This document shows, piece by piece, positions 1 through 9,354 of a stretch of 64,000 nucleotides of DNA (within the stretch, counting starts at the first letter, position 1; each line of letters starts with the position of its first letter). The translations under genes were made by a program, and so were the position numbers. Source of the DNA: Carbonatibacter sp965199245 (GTDB taxonomy: Bacteria; Pseudomonadota; Alphaproteobacteria; Kiloniellales; Kiloniellaceae); the NCBI GenBank assembly GCA_965199245.1, contig CBDAQP010000001.1, positions 868,001-932,000 on the forward strand, written 5' to 3'. Under the pieces are notes generated by a model. That model was not told the DNA's origin, searched no databases, and saw only the letters and a list, made by a program, of their open reading frames with translations.

Positions 1-1792
1 CTGAGCGACAAAAAAATGGAATTCATGATCCGGTGTCCTGGATGCGCTTTCTGGATTTCGACCTTGGCGGCCCGACGCCGGACGAGAACACGATCCGCCT
101 GTTTCGCAACAAACTGACGGAAACCGGGACCCTGCGGCGGGTAATGAAGGCTTTTGACTGGCAACTGCACAAGAAAGGTTATATCCCGATGTCGGGGCAG
201 ATCGTCGATGCGTCCCTTGTCCCGGCACCGAAGCAGCGCAATACCGAGCCTGAGAAGCTGTCTAACAAATAAGTTTTATAATTCTGTTGATTGCGATTTG
301 TATGAAGCGTAGCCGGATCATGGCTTCCTGCGTTTTGTCGAGATTTTCGTAATGTTTTGCCAGCCGCCTTGCAGGCTCCAGCCATGCGAAAGATCGCTCG
401 ACAATCCAGCGTTTTGGCAGCAGCTTGAACGCTTTTTCCTCACCTCGCTTTACAATCTCGATTTTCAGTTTTTCCTGATTGGCCAATGCCTCCATGATCG
501 GCCCGCGATAACCAGCCCGGAACAATTTCAGCCTTCTATGCTTTTTCTTTATATCTTTCAATAGAATGCGGGCCGCGATCCTGTATTCCAGCATCATGCA
601 CCACCAGATGTAGCGGAAACCCGAGCACATCCACCCATAAATGCCGCTTGGTTCCCTTCACTTTTTTGCCGGCCCCCTTTTTTGTGTCCGGGCCTTGACC
701 GATTGTGAGTCGATAATGGCCGCGCTTGCCTGTCTGTTCCGGCCCTCAAGCAGCCGAAGCACGCCATGGAGGTCACGCAGGATAATGTGCCAGGTTCCAT
801 CCTTTTTCCAGCGACTGAAATGGCCGTGAACGGCATGGCGGGAAATCCTTGGGAAGAAGTCGCCACTGACAGCCTGTTTTTAAGACGTAAAAACAGGCAT
901 TTAATATATTCCTGGGCGAATGTTTGAAGGGACGGCCACCGCCATTGCGGTGCTCAAAATATCCGCTCAACAGAGACCATTGAGTATCGGTGAGATCAGT
1001 ATCATAAGTCATGCCGAAAATTATTAAAGACAATTTATTGATAAATAATTAATAGTTGTTAGACAGCTTCTGAGAAAAAAGCCGTCAAGGAGGGTAAAAG
1101 CGCAACTGAAATCTGGCCGGATAACCCCGCCAAAGCGGCCCAAAAGGATGTGGATGCGCGCTGGACGCTGAAGGTGGGCGGCAAGGTTCGCTACCGGCCT
1201 GATGGCACACCCCTGCCACAAATCGCTACGCCGACCTTTGGCTACAAGTCCCACATCAGTATTGACCGGCGCTACGGCTTCATCCGGGGCCAGGCCGTGA
1301 CATCTGCTACAGCTGCGGACGGGCATCAACCCAGCGTGTGTTTGATACGGACAACACGTCAGCCGAAGTCTGGGGTGACACAGCCTATCGCTCTGAAAGC
1401 AATGAGAAATGGCTGGCGAAGAAAATGTTGGTCAGCCGTATCCATCGCAAGAAACCCAAAGGTAAACCCATGCCGAAAGCCAGTGCACGGGCCAACGCGC
1501 GAAAATCAGCCATCCGTGCACGGGTCGAGCATGTTTTCGCCCATCAGAAAAACCGCTTCGGTCTGTTCATCCGCACCCTCAAGCGGGCAGAAGCCAAACT
1601 GACGCTGGCCAATCTCGCCTACAACATGGATCGCCTGATCTTCCATGACCGCCGGGCAACCGCAGTCCGTCCGGAATGCGGATTCCGTCGCAAAAAACGT
1701 CCCGCCAACGCAATCTGCGGCGAAAAAACGCCGTCTCGAAAAATCACAATTGGCCACAGCAGGGCATAAATCGGGGGTTGATACGGGTGTCC
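1..1792 (+). mobile_element. IS-A copy 1 (IS5 family), cut by the window edge and interrupted by IS-B
   Basis: This IS5-family transposase gene reads forward in pieces: 33-250, then 1072-1769 after a nested IS-B. Visible motifs are the first catalytic Asp (GQIVDASLVP), the second (WGDTAYRS) and the C-terminal Glu (RVEHVFAHQKNRFG). The right end GGTTGATACGGGTGTCC stops at 1792 and is followed by AGCT. This copy looks closest to the ancestor. It keeps an LSD triplet before KKMEF, the stretch ATPTFGYKSH in frame, and the AY after WGDT, all of which the other copies have lost. It still carries a frameshift just before PVSWMRF and a one-base loss after GHQ, so it cannot make an intact transposase. 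Confidence 0.9.
254..1070 (-). mobile_element. IS-B copy 1 (IS5 family, TNA target), inside IS-A copy 1
   Basis: This 817-bp element has ends GAAGCTGTCTAAC and GTTAGACAGCTTC. It is flanked by TGA on both sides (251-253 and 1071-1073), which gives the 3-bp TNA duplication known for the IS1031-type branch of IS5. On the minus strand it encodes an N-terminal transposase part (DLTDTQWSLLSGYFEHRNGGGRP) and a C-terminal part (AGYRGPIMEALANQ, then IVERSFAWLEPARRLAKHYEN) in different frames, so it is broken or needs frameshifting. Removing the element plus one TGA restores the IS-A reading frame around GAGCCTGAGAAAAAAGCC. Confidence 0.9.
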
Positions 1793-1929
1793 AGCTCCCT
1801 GGCCGGAATACCTGCCTCGTGTTCCTTCAAAATCCCGATCATCTGTGCGTCCGTAAATCTGCGCTTCATTGAGGGCCTCCGTGAAAATGACAAAAAAATA
1901 ACTTATCAATGGATCAAGATTCAGGGAGA
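1793..1929 (-). mobile_element. IS3-family left-end fragment (orfA start)
   Basis: On the minus strand this matches the left end and first codons of the IS3 element at 24418 (orfA start MKRRFTDAQMIGILKEHEAG). It ends exactly at an internal AGCT where IS-A copy 1 begins, so IS-A inserted into orfA at AGCT. Only the first part of orfA survives. Confidence 0.85.
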
Positions 1930-2032
1930 ACAGCACAGGTTCTGGCGTGACACGGCCCGTTTTAATGGCTTTTCGCACAGCACCCTCTGTAACGCCTCTG
2001 CGGCGTGCATATTCCCGAAGCGATACGCCCAT
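1930..2032 (-). pseudogene. 5' fragment of a small HTH DNA-binding protein
   Basis: The minus strand reads MGVSLREYARRRGVTEGAVR followed by KAIKTGRVTPEPVL, then runs into the IS3 left end at 1929. The segment REYARRRGVTEGAVRKAI looks like a helix-turn-helix of the kind found in phage-type or Nu1/terminase small-subunit-like proteins. That family link is only a resemblance. About 34 residues remain and the rest was removed or displaced by the IS3 insertion. Confidence 0.5.
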
Positions 2033-2082
2033 GTTCTCTCACTCTTTTGTTTGTTGGCCGCTTGTAAACTTGCTTTAGAAGG

Positions 2083-2115
2083 TTGCTTTTTTACCTATTA
2101 TAACCTATAGTATAA
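2083..2115 (+). promoter_or_regulatory. Promoter and candidate operator of the 2147-2644 toxin-antitoxin pair
   Basis: TTGCTT (2083-2088) lies 17 bp before TATAGT (2106-2111), a plausible sigma-70 promoter. An inverted repeat TTATA-N8-TATAA (2098-2115) overlaps the -10 element, which would suit autorepression by the antitoxin. Binding is inferred, not shown. Confidence 0.5.
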
Positions 2116-2146
2116 CTGTAAGCTCATCATTAATGAGGATTAGGCA

Positions 2147-2359
2147 ATGTCAACAACCATTAAACTTTCAGATGATCTCATCAACGAAGCCAAGCGTTAT
2201 GCTGCGGTTTATAGCCGTTCTACGCCCAAGCAAATTGAATATTGGTCACGCATCGGCAAGATCGCGGAAGAAAATCCCGATCTCCCATATAGTTTTATCC
2301 AAGATATTCTATTGGCATTGGAAGAAGAGACTGTACCCTTTGAGTTTTCGCAAGATTAA
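2147..2359 (+). CDS. ParD-like type II antitoxin
   Basis: This 70-residue protein begins MSTTIKLSDDLINEAKRYAA. The pattern of a short beta strand followed by helices matches ParD-like/ribbon-helix-helix antitoxins: TTIKLSDDL, then SRSTPKQIEYWSRIGKIAEENPD. The acidic C-terminal tail (ALEEETVPFEFSQD) is the usual toxin-binding part. It precedes the RelE/ParE-like toxin gene by 3 bp, the classic antitoxin-first operon. A longer overlapping frame from 2133 has no support. The pair is AT-richer than the core genes, which suggests acquisition. Confidence 0.8.
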   Translation: MSTTIKLSDDLINEAKRYAAVYSRSTPKQIEYWSRIGKIAEENPDLPYSFIQDILLALEEETVPFEFSQD

Positions 2360-2362
2360 ACC

Positions 2363-2644
2363 ATGAATATTTTACAAAAACCGCTCTTTCAAAAAGCGTA
2401 TAAAAAGCTCCATAAAAATCAAAAACGCGATACTGATGACGCTATTCAAGAGATCATGAAAGATCCCTCGATTGGGCAATCTAAGAGCGGTGACCTTTCC
2501 CATGTCCGTGTCCATAAATTCAAGATGGTTAAGCAATTAACGCTTATTGCTTATAGCTATGAAGATCAGACTATTACGCTGACGCTCCTTGCGCTTGGTG
2601 GTCACGAAAATTTCTATCGTGATCTTAAAAAATCATCCTCTTAA
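2363..2644 (+). CDS. RelE/ParE-family toxin
   Basis: This 93-residue basic protein (MNILQKPLFQKAYKKLHKNQ) has the RelE/ParE core: an N-terminal helix (FQKAYKKLHKNQKRDTDDAI), a GQSKSGDLSHVRVHKF strand segment and a terminal TLLALGGHENFYRDLKK strand. The ending LGGHENFYRDL is typical of chromosomal RelE/ParE toxins next to ParD-like antitoxins. The target (mRNA cleavage or gyrase) cannot be told from sequence. It sits 3 bp after the antitoxin stop and is probably translated together with it. It looks intact. Confidence 0.8.
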   Translation: MNILQKPLFQKAYKKLHKNQKRDTDDAIQEIMKDPSIGQSKSGDLSHVRVHKFKMVKQLTLIAYSYEDQTITLTLLALGGHENFYRDLKKSSS

Positions 2645-2704
2645 AATTCTCTGCCAATTTCACTGTAACAAGTTTAGTGGGTTTTATTCACTTGATAAGC
2701 ATTT

Positions 2705-2907
2705 GGACACCCGCATTAACCCGCTAACCTGAGGTGAGATTGACTGGTGTGGACATGGCGTTTCGGCAATTTTTCACGCCGTTTCGCGGTCTGAAGCCTA
2801 ACTGAACAGGCGGTTTGGGATGATTTTCACTGAATGACTCCTCCTGTAACCCTCATGGCCGTTAGAACACAGAATGCCTTTTCTTTCCAAGGTTAATACG
2901 GGTGTCC
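2705..2907. mobile_element. 203-bp MITE copy 1 with IS-A ends
   Basis: The ends are GGACACCCGCATTAACC (one mismatch to the family) and GGTTAATACGGGTGTCC, like the IS-A ends. There is no transposase. The right side abuts AGCT (2908-2911) and then IS-A copy 2. The left flank is not AGCT, so this copy lost its left target duplication. The interior is nearly identical to 5754-5956 and to the inverted 10019-10221 copy. Confidence 0.9.
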
Positions 2908-2911
2908 AGCT

Positions 2912-4145
2912 GGACACCCGTATTAACTCCGGATTTATGCCCTGCTGTGGCCAATTGTGATTTTTCGAGACGGCGTTTTTTTCGCCGCAGATTGCGGTGG
3001 CGGGACATTTTTTACGACGAAATCCGCATTCCGGACGGACTGCGGTTGCCCGGCGTTCATGAAAGATCAGGCGATCCATGTTGTAGGCGAGATTGGCCAG
3101 CGTTAGTTTGGCTTCTGCCCGCTTGAGGGTGCGGATGAACAGACCGAAGCGGTTTTTCTGATGGGCGAAAACATGCTCGACCCGTGCGCGGATGGCTGAT
3201 TTTCGCGCGTTGGCCCGTGCACTGGCTTTCGGCATGGGTTTACCCTTGGGTTTCTTGCGATGGATACGGCTGACCAGCATCTTCTTCGCCAGCCATTTCT
3301 CATTGCTTTCAGAGCGGGTGTCACCCCAGACTTCGGCTGACGTGTTGTCCGTATCAAACACACGCCTGAGTTGATGCCCGTCCGCAGCTGTAGCCGATGT
3401 CACGGCCTGGCCCCGGATGAAACCGTAGCGCCGGTCAATACTGATGTGGGACTTGTACCCGAGTGGCGATTTGTGGCAGAGGTGTGCCATCAGGCCGGTA
3501 GCGAACCTTGCCGCCCACCTTCAGCGTCCAGCGCGCATCCACATCCTTTTGTGCCGCTTTGGCGGGGTCATCCGGCCAGATTTCAGTTGCGCTTTTACCC
3601 TCCTTGACGGCTTTTTTCTCAGGCTCGGTGTTGCGCTGCTTCGGTGCCGGGACAAGGGACGCATCAACGATCTGCCCCGACATCGGGATATAACCTTTCT
3701 TGTGCAGTTGCCAGTCAAAAGCCTTCATCACCCGCCGCAAGGTCCCGGTTTCCGTCAGTTTGTTGCGAAACAGGCGGATCGTGTTCTCGTCGGGCCGCCA
3801 AGGTCGAAATTCAGAAAGCGCATCCAGGACACCGGATCATGAATTCCATCTTCTTCAGGTTATGTTGCGCCTGCAGGATCATCGCCTTGAACATGGACAC
3901 CGGATCAAAGGGCGGGCGACCACCTTTCGCGCCATCGCCATACCCCAACCCCTCGACCAGCCACCCCCGGAAATAGTCAAACGTGGCCTCCAGAACCTCC
4001 AGAGGATCACCGTCCTTGCTGATCTGATCAAGATGATCTGACAGACTGAAAAAACCTCTCCGTTCCATGACCCACTCCCTCAAAAAAGCATAAAAAAACA
4101 TAGAATCACAAAATCGCTCATCACGCCAGGTTAATACGGGTGTCC
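2912..4145 (-). mobile_element. IS-A copy 2 (IS5 family), full length but frameshifted
   Basis: This 1,234-bp element is bounded by the IS-A inverted ends, with AGCT on both sides (2908-2911 and 4146-4149). The transposase is on the minus strand. It is broken into an N-terminal part (from about 4070; ERRGFFSLSDHLDQISKDGD, FRGWLVEGLGYGDGAKGG), a middle part (PTPDENTIRLFRNKLTETG, VDASLVPAPKQRN) and a C-terminal part (EHVFAHQKNRFGLF). The frame is lost before PVSWMRF and again after PQIAT. It also lacks the AY after the catalytic WGDT, like copies 3-5. Confidence 0.9.
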
Positions 4146-4149
4146 AGCT

Positions 4150-5384
4150 GGACACCCGTATTAACCCCCGATTTATGCCCTGCTGTGGCCAATTGTGATT
4201 TTTCGAGACGGCGTTTTTTTCGCCGCAGATTGCGTTGGCGGGACGTTTTTTGCGACGGAATCCGCATTCCGGACGGACTGCGGTTGCCCGGCGTTCATGG
4301 AAGATCAGGCGATCCATGTTGTACGCGAGATTGGCCAGCGTCAGTTTGGCTTCTGCCCGCTTGAGGGTGCGGATGAACAGACCGAAGCGGTTTTTCTGAT
4401 GGGCGAAAACATGCTCGACCCGTGCACGGATGGCTGATTTTCGCGCGTTGGCCCGTGCACTGGCTTTCGGCATGGGTTTACCTTTGGGTTTCTTGCGATG
4501 GATACGGCTGACCAACATTTTCTTCGCCAGCCATTTCTCATTGCTTTCGGAACGGGTGTCACCCCAGACTTCGGCTGACGTGTTGTCCGTATCAAACACA
4601 CGCCTGAGTTGATGCCCGTCCGCAGCTGTAGCCGATGTCACGGCCTGGCCCCGGATGAAACCGTAGCGCCGGTCAATACTGATGTGGGACTTGTCGCCGA
4701 GTGGCGATTTGTGGCAGAGGTGTGCCATCAGGCCGGTAGCGAACCTTGCCGCCCACCTTCAGCGTCCAGCGCGCATCCACATCCTTTTGTGCTGCTTTGG
4801 CGGGGTCATCCGGCCAGATTTCAGTTGCGCTTTTACCCTCCTTGACGGCTTTTTTCTCAGGCTCGGTGTTGCGTTGCTTCGGGGCCGGGACAAGGGACGC
4901 ATCGACGATCTGCCCCGACATCGGGATATAGCCTTTCTTGTGCAGTTGCCAGTCAAAAGCCTTCATCACCCGCCGCAAGGTCCCGGTTTCCGTCAGTTTG
5001 TTGCGAAACAGGCGGATCGTGTTCTCGTCCGGTGTTGGGCCGCCAAGGTCGAAATTTAGAAAGCGCATCCAGGACACCGGATCATAAATTCCATTTTTTT
5101 CAGGTTATGCTGCGCCTGCAGGATCATCGCCTTGAACATGGACACCGGATCAAAGGGCGGGCGACCACCTTTCGCGCCATCGCCATACCCCAACCCCTCG
5201 ACCAGCCACCCCCGGAAATAGTCAAACGTGGCCTCCAGAACCTCCAGCGCGTCCTTGCTGATCTAATCAAGATGCTCCGACAGACTGAAAAAACCTCTCC
5301 GTTCCATGTCCCACTCCCTCAAAAAAGCATAAAAAAACACAACATCACAAAATCGCTCATCACGCCAGGTTAATACGGGTGTCC
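4150..5384 (-). mobile_element. IS-A copy 3 (IS5 family), in tandem with copy 2
   Basis: This copy has the same orientation and the same lesions as copy 2 and is separated from it by one AGCT (4146-4149). The junction forms a perfect palindrome of two abutting IS ends. AGCT follows at 5385-5388, where an IS3 fragment begins. It carries an A7 run before TGGAATTT where copies 2, 4 and 5 have AAGAAG. The transposase is non-functional through at least two frameshifts. Confidence 0.9.
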
Positions 5385-5753
5385 AGCTGATCCTCCATCT
5401 TTCGGTTACATCCTGCGCCTCTCTCAGGCTTGAAAACAGGTTTTCATTCAGGCATTCATCCCTTACACGGGCGTTGAAGGCTTCGATGAAACCGTTTTGG
5501 CTGGGTTTCCCCGGCTGTATGAACTGGAGATCAACGCCACTGTCCCGAGCCCATTTGAACATCGCCATCGAGGTGTATTCGGTGCCATTGTCACAGACGA
5601 TGACCTCCGGTTTGCCATACAAGTCGAGGAGCCGGGTCAGTTCCCTGGCCACCCGAAGACCGTTAATCGAAAAGTCCACGGTCATGGCGTGGCATTGTCT
5701 GGTGAAATCATCGATAACATTGAACAGCCGGATACGCCGGCCGCTGGATAGCT
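5385..5753 (-). mobile_element. IS3-family orfB internal fragment
   Basis: On the minus strand this is the rve integrase core (MTVDFSINGLRVARELTRLL, CDNGTEYTSMAMFKW, NGFIEAFNARVRDECLN) and matches 25086-25453 of the fuller IS3 copy. Both ends stop exactly at an AGCT that is internal to the IS3 sequence, one adjoining IS-A copy 3 and one adjoining MITE copy 2. The outer thirds of this IS3 copy are absent. Confidence 0.9.
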
Positions 5754-5956
5754 GGACACCCGTATTAACCCGCTAACCTGAGGTGAGATTGACTGGTGTG
5801 GACATGGCGTTTCGGCAATTTTTCACGCCGTTTCGCGGTCTGAAGCCTAACTGAACAGGCGGTTTGGGATGATTTTCACTGAATGACTCCTCCTGTAACC
5901 CTCATGGCCGTTAGAACACAGAATGCCTTTTCTTTCCAGGGTTAATACGGGTGTCC
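5754..5956. mobile_element. 203-bp MITE copy 2
   Basis: The terminal inverted repeats GGACACCCGTATTAACC and its complement are perfect, with AGCT at 5750-5753 and 5957-5960. On the minus strand the interior holds an AGGAGG-like ribosome site, a GTG start and a ten-codon frame (MKIIPNRLFS). It is otherwise non-coding and contains no transposase. Confidence 0.93.
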
Positions 5957-5992
5957 AGCTCACTAAGCCGTCAGAAAACAACTCCTTTGCTC

Positions 5993-6041
5993 CATTGAAC
6001 AACTCTTCCAAATTGAATCATTTTATATGGGATAGGCTATA
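5993..6041. mobile_element. IS-C end fragment
   Basis: This segment ends TATGGGATAGGCTATA and is nearly identical, inverted, to the left end of the mini-element at 51623. It is one terminus of the IS-C family (the other end reads TATAGCCAATCCA outward-in). Its outermost bases supply the last codons and the stop of hipA. Confidence 0.7.
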
Positions 6042-7272
6042 TTTTGCTTTGTGTCAGCTTAATGTTCGTATCACTCACGCCATATTGCTTTGCAAGTTCT
6101 GGCCATTTGGACAGGCTGGATTTTGTGGCGTCAATAATCTCGAGTGCTCGATTTTTTTTGATTTTCGCTTCATCAGCCAGCTTTAACAGATGTTTTGTAT
6201 TTGGGTTTCGGCCTTCACCCATCACAAGCGTGCTTTGTTCACCGCGTGGGCCAGATGAGAATGTGAGGTCATAGGCCGGTGAGAGTTGCCACTGACCGTC
6301 TTCATGCATCAAATAGCTAAAATTTTTGGAATGATCATCGCGGTTATGGGCCAGCACGTTAAACACGGCCAGTTGATAAAGTTTTTCAACCTCACGCACA
6401 TCGCGGGTCAACATGCCTGTGAGCGCGATTAAATCTTCGTAATCAAGTGATGGTGTACGGAAATCTGAATGTAATACGCCGCAAGCTGTGTGCATGTGGT
6501 ATCTTTTGTCACCATCGCGATCAAAACGCTTAATAGCAAAATAACCCGCGCCGCGCGAGGCTTCGAAAAGATGGACATCCGGCATGACAACGCCAGCCTC
6601 TTTTGCCATCAACGCATACACATATTCAATGGCACCAGCACCAATGCCGTCTTGGCTATTCGGGAATTTTACCATCCATGGCGCATAGCCTGCGGGTAAA
6701 TCATGTGCGCCATGAATGATATGATCCAGTTTTTCGTTTACACCAATCAGAGCCTTTGGTCTTGCGCCTGCGGAAGATCCGTTCAGGGCTATCAGTTCCG
6801 CCAACACGTCATCTGATGTGCCGTCTAAAACCTCTTGTGCCTGCGTGGCAAGATTATCAAGGCTTATGTCGCCTTGTGTGTCATCTGCGCTATGGTCAGG
6901 TTCAAACACAAGTGCCCCAAGAGCATGCGATCCCACATGCGCCAAGCGATCCAGAGGTGTGATGTCGGCGGGCAATATTCCCTGAGTGCGGGCAAAACGA
7001 TCAAACAATAACCGTCCCCAGCCATCAGGCAAACTATCGTTAAAGACGCCAGGCAAGCCTTCAAAAAGGTCGTAATCAAAACTCTGCACACCCGGTTGAA
7101 GCGGCAAGCGCAACGGTGATATTTCTATGCCGCTTTTTATAAAGGCACTATCATACTCAAAGTAAATCTTGTGGTCGCGTGCGGCTAATCTGCCTACAGC
7201 TTGCACGCCGTTGCCAAAATTAATACCGACCTTTATTTCTGTTATTTCTGTGGTAGAGAGATAATTATTCAT
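6037..7272 (-). CDS. hipA: HipA-like serine/threonine kinase toxin
   Basis: This 411-residue protein has the HipA architecture: an N-terminal HipA_N domain (about 1-110; PGVFNDSLPDGWGRLLFDR), a phosphate-binding-type loop (GSSAGARPKAL, about 195-205) and the catalytic motif NRDDHSKNFSYL (about residue 320). DLTFSS follows (the DFG-like metal site). HipA kinases phosphorylate aminoacyl-tRNA synthetases or related targets to cause growth arrest. The gene overlaps hipB by 4 bp, antitoxin first. The stop codon lies inside an IS-C end, so the last residue or residues are contributed by the element, but the length is near the family norm and the kinase core looks intact. Confidence 0.9.
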   Translation of the reverse strand: MNNYLSTTEITEIKVGINFGNGVQAVGRLAARDHKIYFEYDSAFIKSGIEISPLRLPLQPGVQSFDYDLFEGLPGVFNDSLPDGWGRLLFDRFARTQGILPADITPLDRLAHVGSHALGALVFEPDHSADDTQGDISLDNLATQAQEVLDGTSDDVLAELIALNGSSAGARPKALIGVNEKLDHIIHGAHDLPAGYAPWMVKFPNSQDGIGAGAIEYVYALMAKEAGVVMPDVHLFEASRGAGYFAIKRFDRDGDKRYHMHTACGVLHSDFRTPSLDYEDLIALTGMLTRDVREVEKLYQLAVFNVLAHNRDDHSKNFSYLMHEDGQWQLSPAYDLTFSSGPRGEQSTLVMGEGRNPNTKHLLKLADEAKIKKNRALEIIDATKSSLSKWPELAKQYGVSDTNIKLTQSKI

Positions 7273-7577
7273 TTGCGTGTCCCTCTTTTGCGGGTGGGAG
7301 TACTGTCTGCTCCTAGCACCTCATCGATTGAAGAAAACCGCTCTTCTTTGACTTGCGTGGCTTTTAGGATATCCTCCAATCCACCAAGCACCATGTGAAG
7401 CTTGAGGAATGATTCCAGAGATAAAGTGCCTGTGCGTTCGAACTTACGAAGCGTTGGCAGTGCAACGCCAGAGCGCTCAGCAAGACCTTCCTGCGTCAAT
7501 TCCATTTGCAGACGCCTGGCGCGCGCTTGTTCTGCCAGCTTTTTCTGTGCTTTTGCGGGTGTAATAAGTGATATCAT
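7269..7577 (-). CDS. hipB: HipB-like XRE-family antitoxin
   Basis: This 102-residue protein has an XRE helix-turn-helix at about 22-75 (RRLQMELTQEGLAERSGVALP, TLRKFERTGTLSLESFLKL). Such proteins repress the operon and neutralise HipA. The ATGA overlap with hipA implies translational coupling. A perfect palindrome lies 34 bp upstream of the start and a similar partial repeat overlaps the start codon, which fits autoregulation. It is unusual only in a basic C-terminal tail (STPTRKRGTRK). Confidence 0.9.
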   Translation of the reverse strand: MISLITPAKAQKKLAEQARARRLQMELTQEGLAERSGVALPTLRKFERTGTLSLESFLKLHMVLGGLEDILKATQVKEERFSSIDEVLGADSTPTRKRGTRK

Positions 7578-7610
7578 TATATCTAAAAACCTCGTTTAAG
7601 ATCTGTATAT

Positions 7611-7626
7611 TGATATTATAATATCA
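7611..7626. promoter_or_regulatory. Perfect palindrome, candidate HipB operator
   Basis: TGATATTATAATATCA is a perfect 16-bp palindrome upstream of hipB. A second partial copy (TGATATCATTATATC) spans the start codon. Paired operators around the hipBA promoter are usual. From about 7630 to 7765 I see only AT-rich spacer. Confidence 0.65.
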
Positions 7627-7764
7627 TTAACAAGAAAAATCAAGCAGGTTGCATCAATAAGCATTTTTCACGAAATAGGAAAAATATAAGTATTTTTCAT
7701 GGATTGTAAGTGAATTTCACAAGAGTATTCTCTTTGTAATTAGTTCGCGCTGAACAAAGCCTAA

Positions 7765-8294
7765 GCCATTGCTATTTCGAAGCGTTGGAAGCGTGGTGAA
7801 GTATTCGGTTTTGCCGTTTTCGTCGTCCTGATCACCGCATTGATGACCCGGACAAGCCAAAACGCGATGGCGTTCAGAATCAACCGCATGTTATGGCCGC
7901 CAGCAAGGCGTTCATGGCGTCTCCAGTTTGGCCTTTGAGGAAGTTCCGATCAAGGCGGCCATCGGTTTTCATCTGTCCGATGGTGGCCTCGATGGCCGAC
8001 CTTCGTTTGAGTTCGCGCGTCATCTGCGGGCTCAATCCGCGCGTGCGCCCTGACAGCATGACCGGGGCCTCGCCTTGATAGTCGTGGCCACGATAGCCCC
8101 TGACGTAGACCCGTTCCGGGTCGACTCCAGTCATCCGGGCGGCCTGGGCCACTGTATCAGCCAAAGTATGGCCATCGTGGGATTGCCCCGGAAACTTTTC
8201 GCCCAGACCTTCACGGATAGATAAAACCTTACGGCGGAAATCTGATGAAGACGTCATCCATAAACTATAAGCACATTATAATGGATTGGCTATA
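7765..8294 (-). mobile_element. IS-C remnant: C-terminal part of another IS5-type transposase
   Basis: On the minus strand (8257-7880) the reading includes HDGHTLADTVAQAARMTGVD, VRGYRGHDYQGEAPV and RRSAIEATIGQMKTDGRLDR. These are the second-half motifs of IS5-family transposases (RGYRGH Asp region and SAIEPxIGHxK Glu). A one-base shift near 7885 splits off the tail HNMRLILNAIAFWLVRVINA. The first half is missing: a few N-terminal codons (MTSSSDFRRKVLS) are fused directly to the C-terminal half. The outer end GGATTGGCTATA at 8283-8294 is shared with 51623-51750. Confidence 0.8.
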
Positions 8295-8378
8295 TCTCAC
8301 TGTGGTCAAGTCTTGCATATTGTTTCAGAAGGTGCCATTTTCATCTGGGGTCGCGGGCAATGGAAAGAAAGTAAAGAC

Positions 8379-9320
8379 ATGGCACATAAAAAACCAAAAG
8401 GGTCGTTCGTCGCCTTAATTACACCGATGAATCAGGATGGAAGCATTGATTTTGAAGGCTTCAGGACACTGATTAAGTGGCATGAGGAGAACGGGACGAA
8501 AGCGATCTTGTTCATGGGGTCAACGGGCGAAGTGTCGATGTTGAGTGCCGAGGAGCGTAAGCAGATTATCACGCAAACGGCCAAGATGAATTCTGGTCAA
8601 ATGCTCTTTTACTACGGGGTGACGGGCAACAACACAGGCACAACGATTGAAAACACAAAATTTGCCAAGGCCGAAGGCGCGGATGGTGTCATTATGGCGG
8701 CCCCGTCCTATATCTGTGCGGACAACGAGGCAATTACCGATTTCGCGCGTGAAGTTTTGGACAGCACTGACCTTGCTATGGGTTTTTATAATAATCCTCC
8801 TCGGGTTAAAACCGATCTTCATTGGGATAATTTGCTCACGCTTGCCAAACATCCCAACATGGTGGTTTTGAAGGAATCAACCACCCGCGTTGGTCAAGTG
8901 GCCAAGATTTGTGCCGCGAAACCTGATATGTCGATCATGTGCTGTTGTTCGCCAAACCTTGGCCTTGTCATTCCAACCATGACCTTGGGTGGGCATGGAA
9001 CCGCGAACATGACGGGCAATATCATCCCGCAAGAAATGGCGCGCATTTCCAAACCGTGGGAACGTGGTGAGGATGCGTTTGATTGCCGGGCCGCGTGGTT
9101 GGAGAACCTCGAAACCTTGCATTTTGCCTATTCGGCGGTGAATCCGGTTCCGGTTAAATCTTTGATGCAGTCCCTCGGCCTGCCTGCGGGGCCACTGCGC
9201 CGCCCCCTTAAACCTGTGAGCAAAGCAAATCTGCAAAAGGGCCTTGATTCCCTCGCGACCTCTGGTGCGCTCGCGAAATATAATTTCACGGTTGATAAAA
9301 CGCTCACCGCGATTGGATAG
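8379..9320 (+). CDS. Dihydrodipicolinate synthase (DapA)/aldolase family protein
   Basis: This 313-residue class I aldolase of the DapA/NanA family starts at ATG 8379 (MAHKKPKGSFVALITPMNQD). Motifs are GSTGEVSMLSAEER (pyruvate-carboxylate loop), FYNNPPRVKT (equivalent to the DapA YNVPSR active-site segment) and VVLKESTTR with the Schiff-base Lys. GGHGTANMTGN is the usual GG.G...N loop. It may make 4-hydroxy-tetrahydrodipicolinate for lysine/diaminopimelate, but the family also contains other pyruvate aldolases. FYNNPPR with Phe is not diagnostic and no dap neighbours are present. It stands alone between IS-C and IS-A remnants, about 85 bp after the IS-C end. A frame open from 8286 adds an implausible N-terminus. 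Confidence 0.8.
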   Translation: MAHKKPKGSFVALITPMNQDGSIDFEGFRTLIKWHEENGTKAILFMGSTGEVSMLSAEERKQIITQTAKMNSGQMLFYYGVTGNNTGTTIENTKFAKAEGADGVIMAAPSYICADNEAITDFAREVLDSTDLAMGFYNNPPRVKTDLHWDNLLTLAKHPNMVVLKESTTRVGQVAKICAAKPDMSIMCCCSPNLGLVIPTMTLGGHGTANMTGNIIPQEMARISKPWERGEDAFDCRAAWLENLETLHFAYSAVNPVPVKSLMQSLGLPAGPLRRPLKPVSKANLQKGLDSLATSGALAKYNFTVDKTLTAIG

Positions 9321-9354
9321 AGGGTGCATCTGTGTTCTAGAGATGTCCATGACA

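Noticed and set aside
2902..3126. Forward frames over the IS-A copies (for example 2902-3126 and 3371-3607) as genes
   Set aside because: They are antisense shadows of the transposase, repeated identically at every IS-A copy.
4890..5110. A7 run in IS-A copy 3 (and copy 1) as a programmed -1 frameshift site for the transposase
   Set aside because: Copies 2, 4 and 5 have AAGAAG at the same place yet share the same frame break further on, so the run is not a conserved slippery site.
8379..9320. Firm assignment as dapA
   Set aside because: The family is clear but the active-site segment FYNNPPR and lack of lysine-pathway neighbours do not separate DapA from other pyruvate aldolases.
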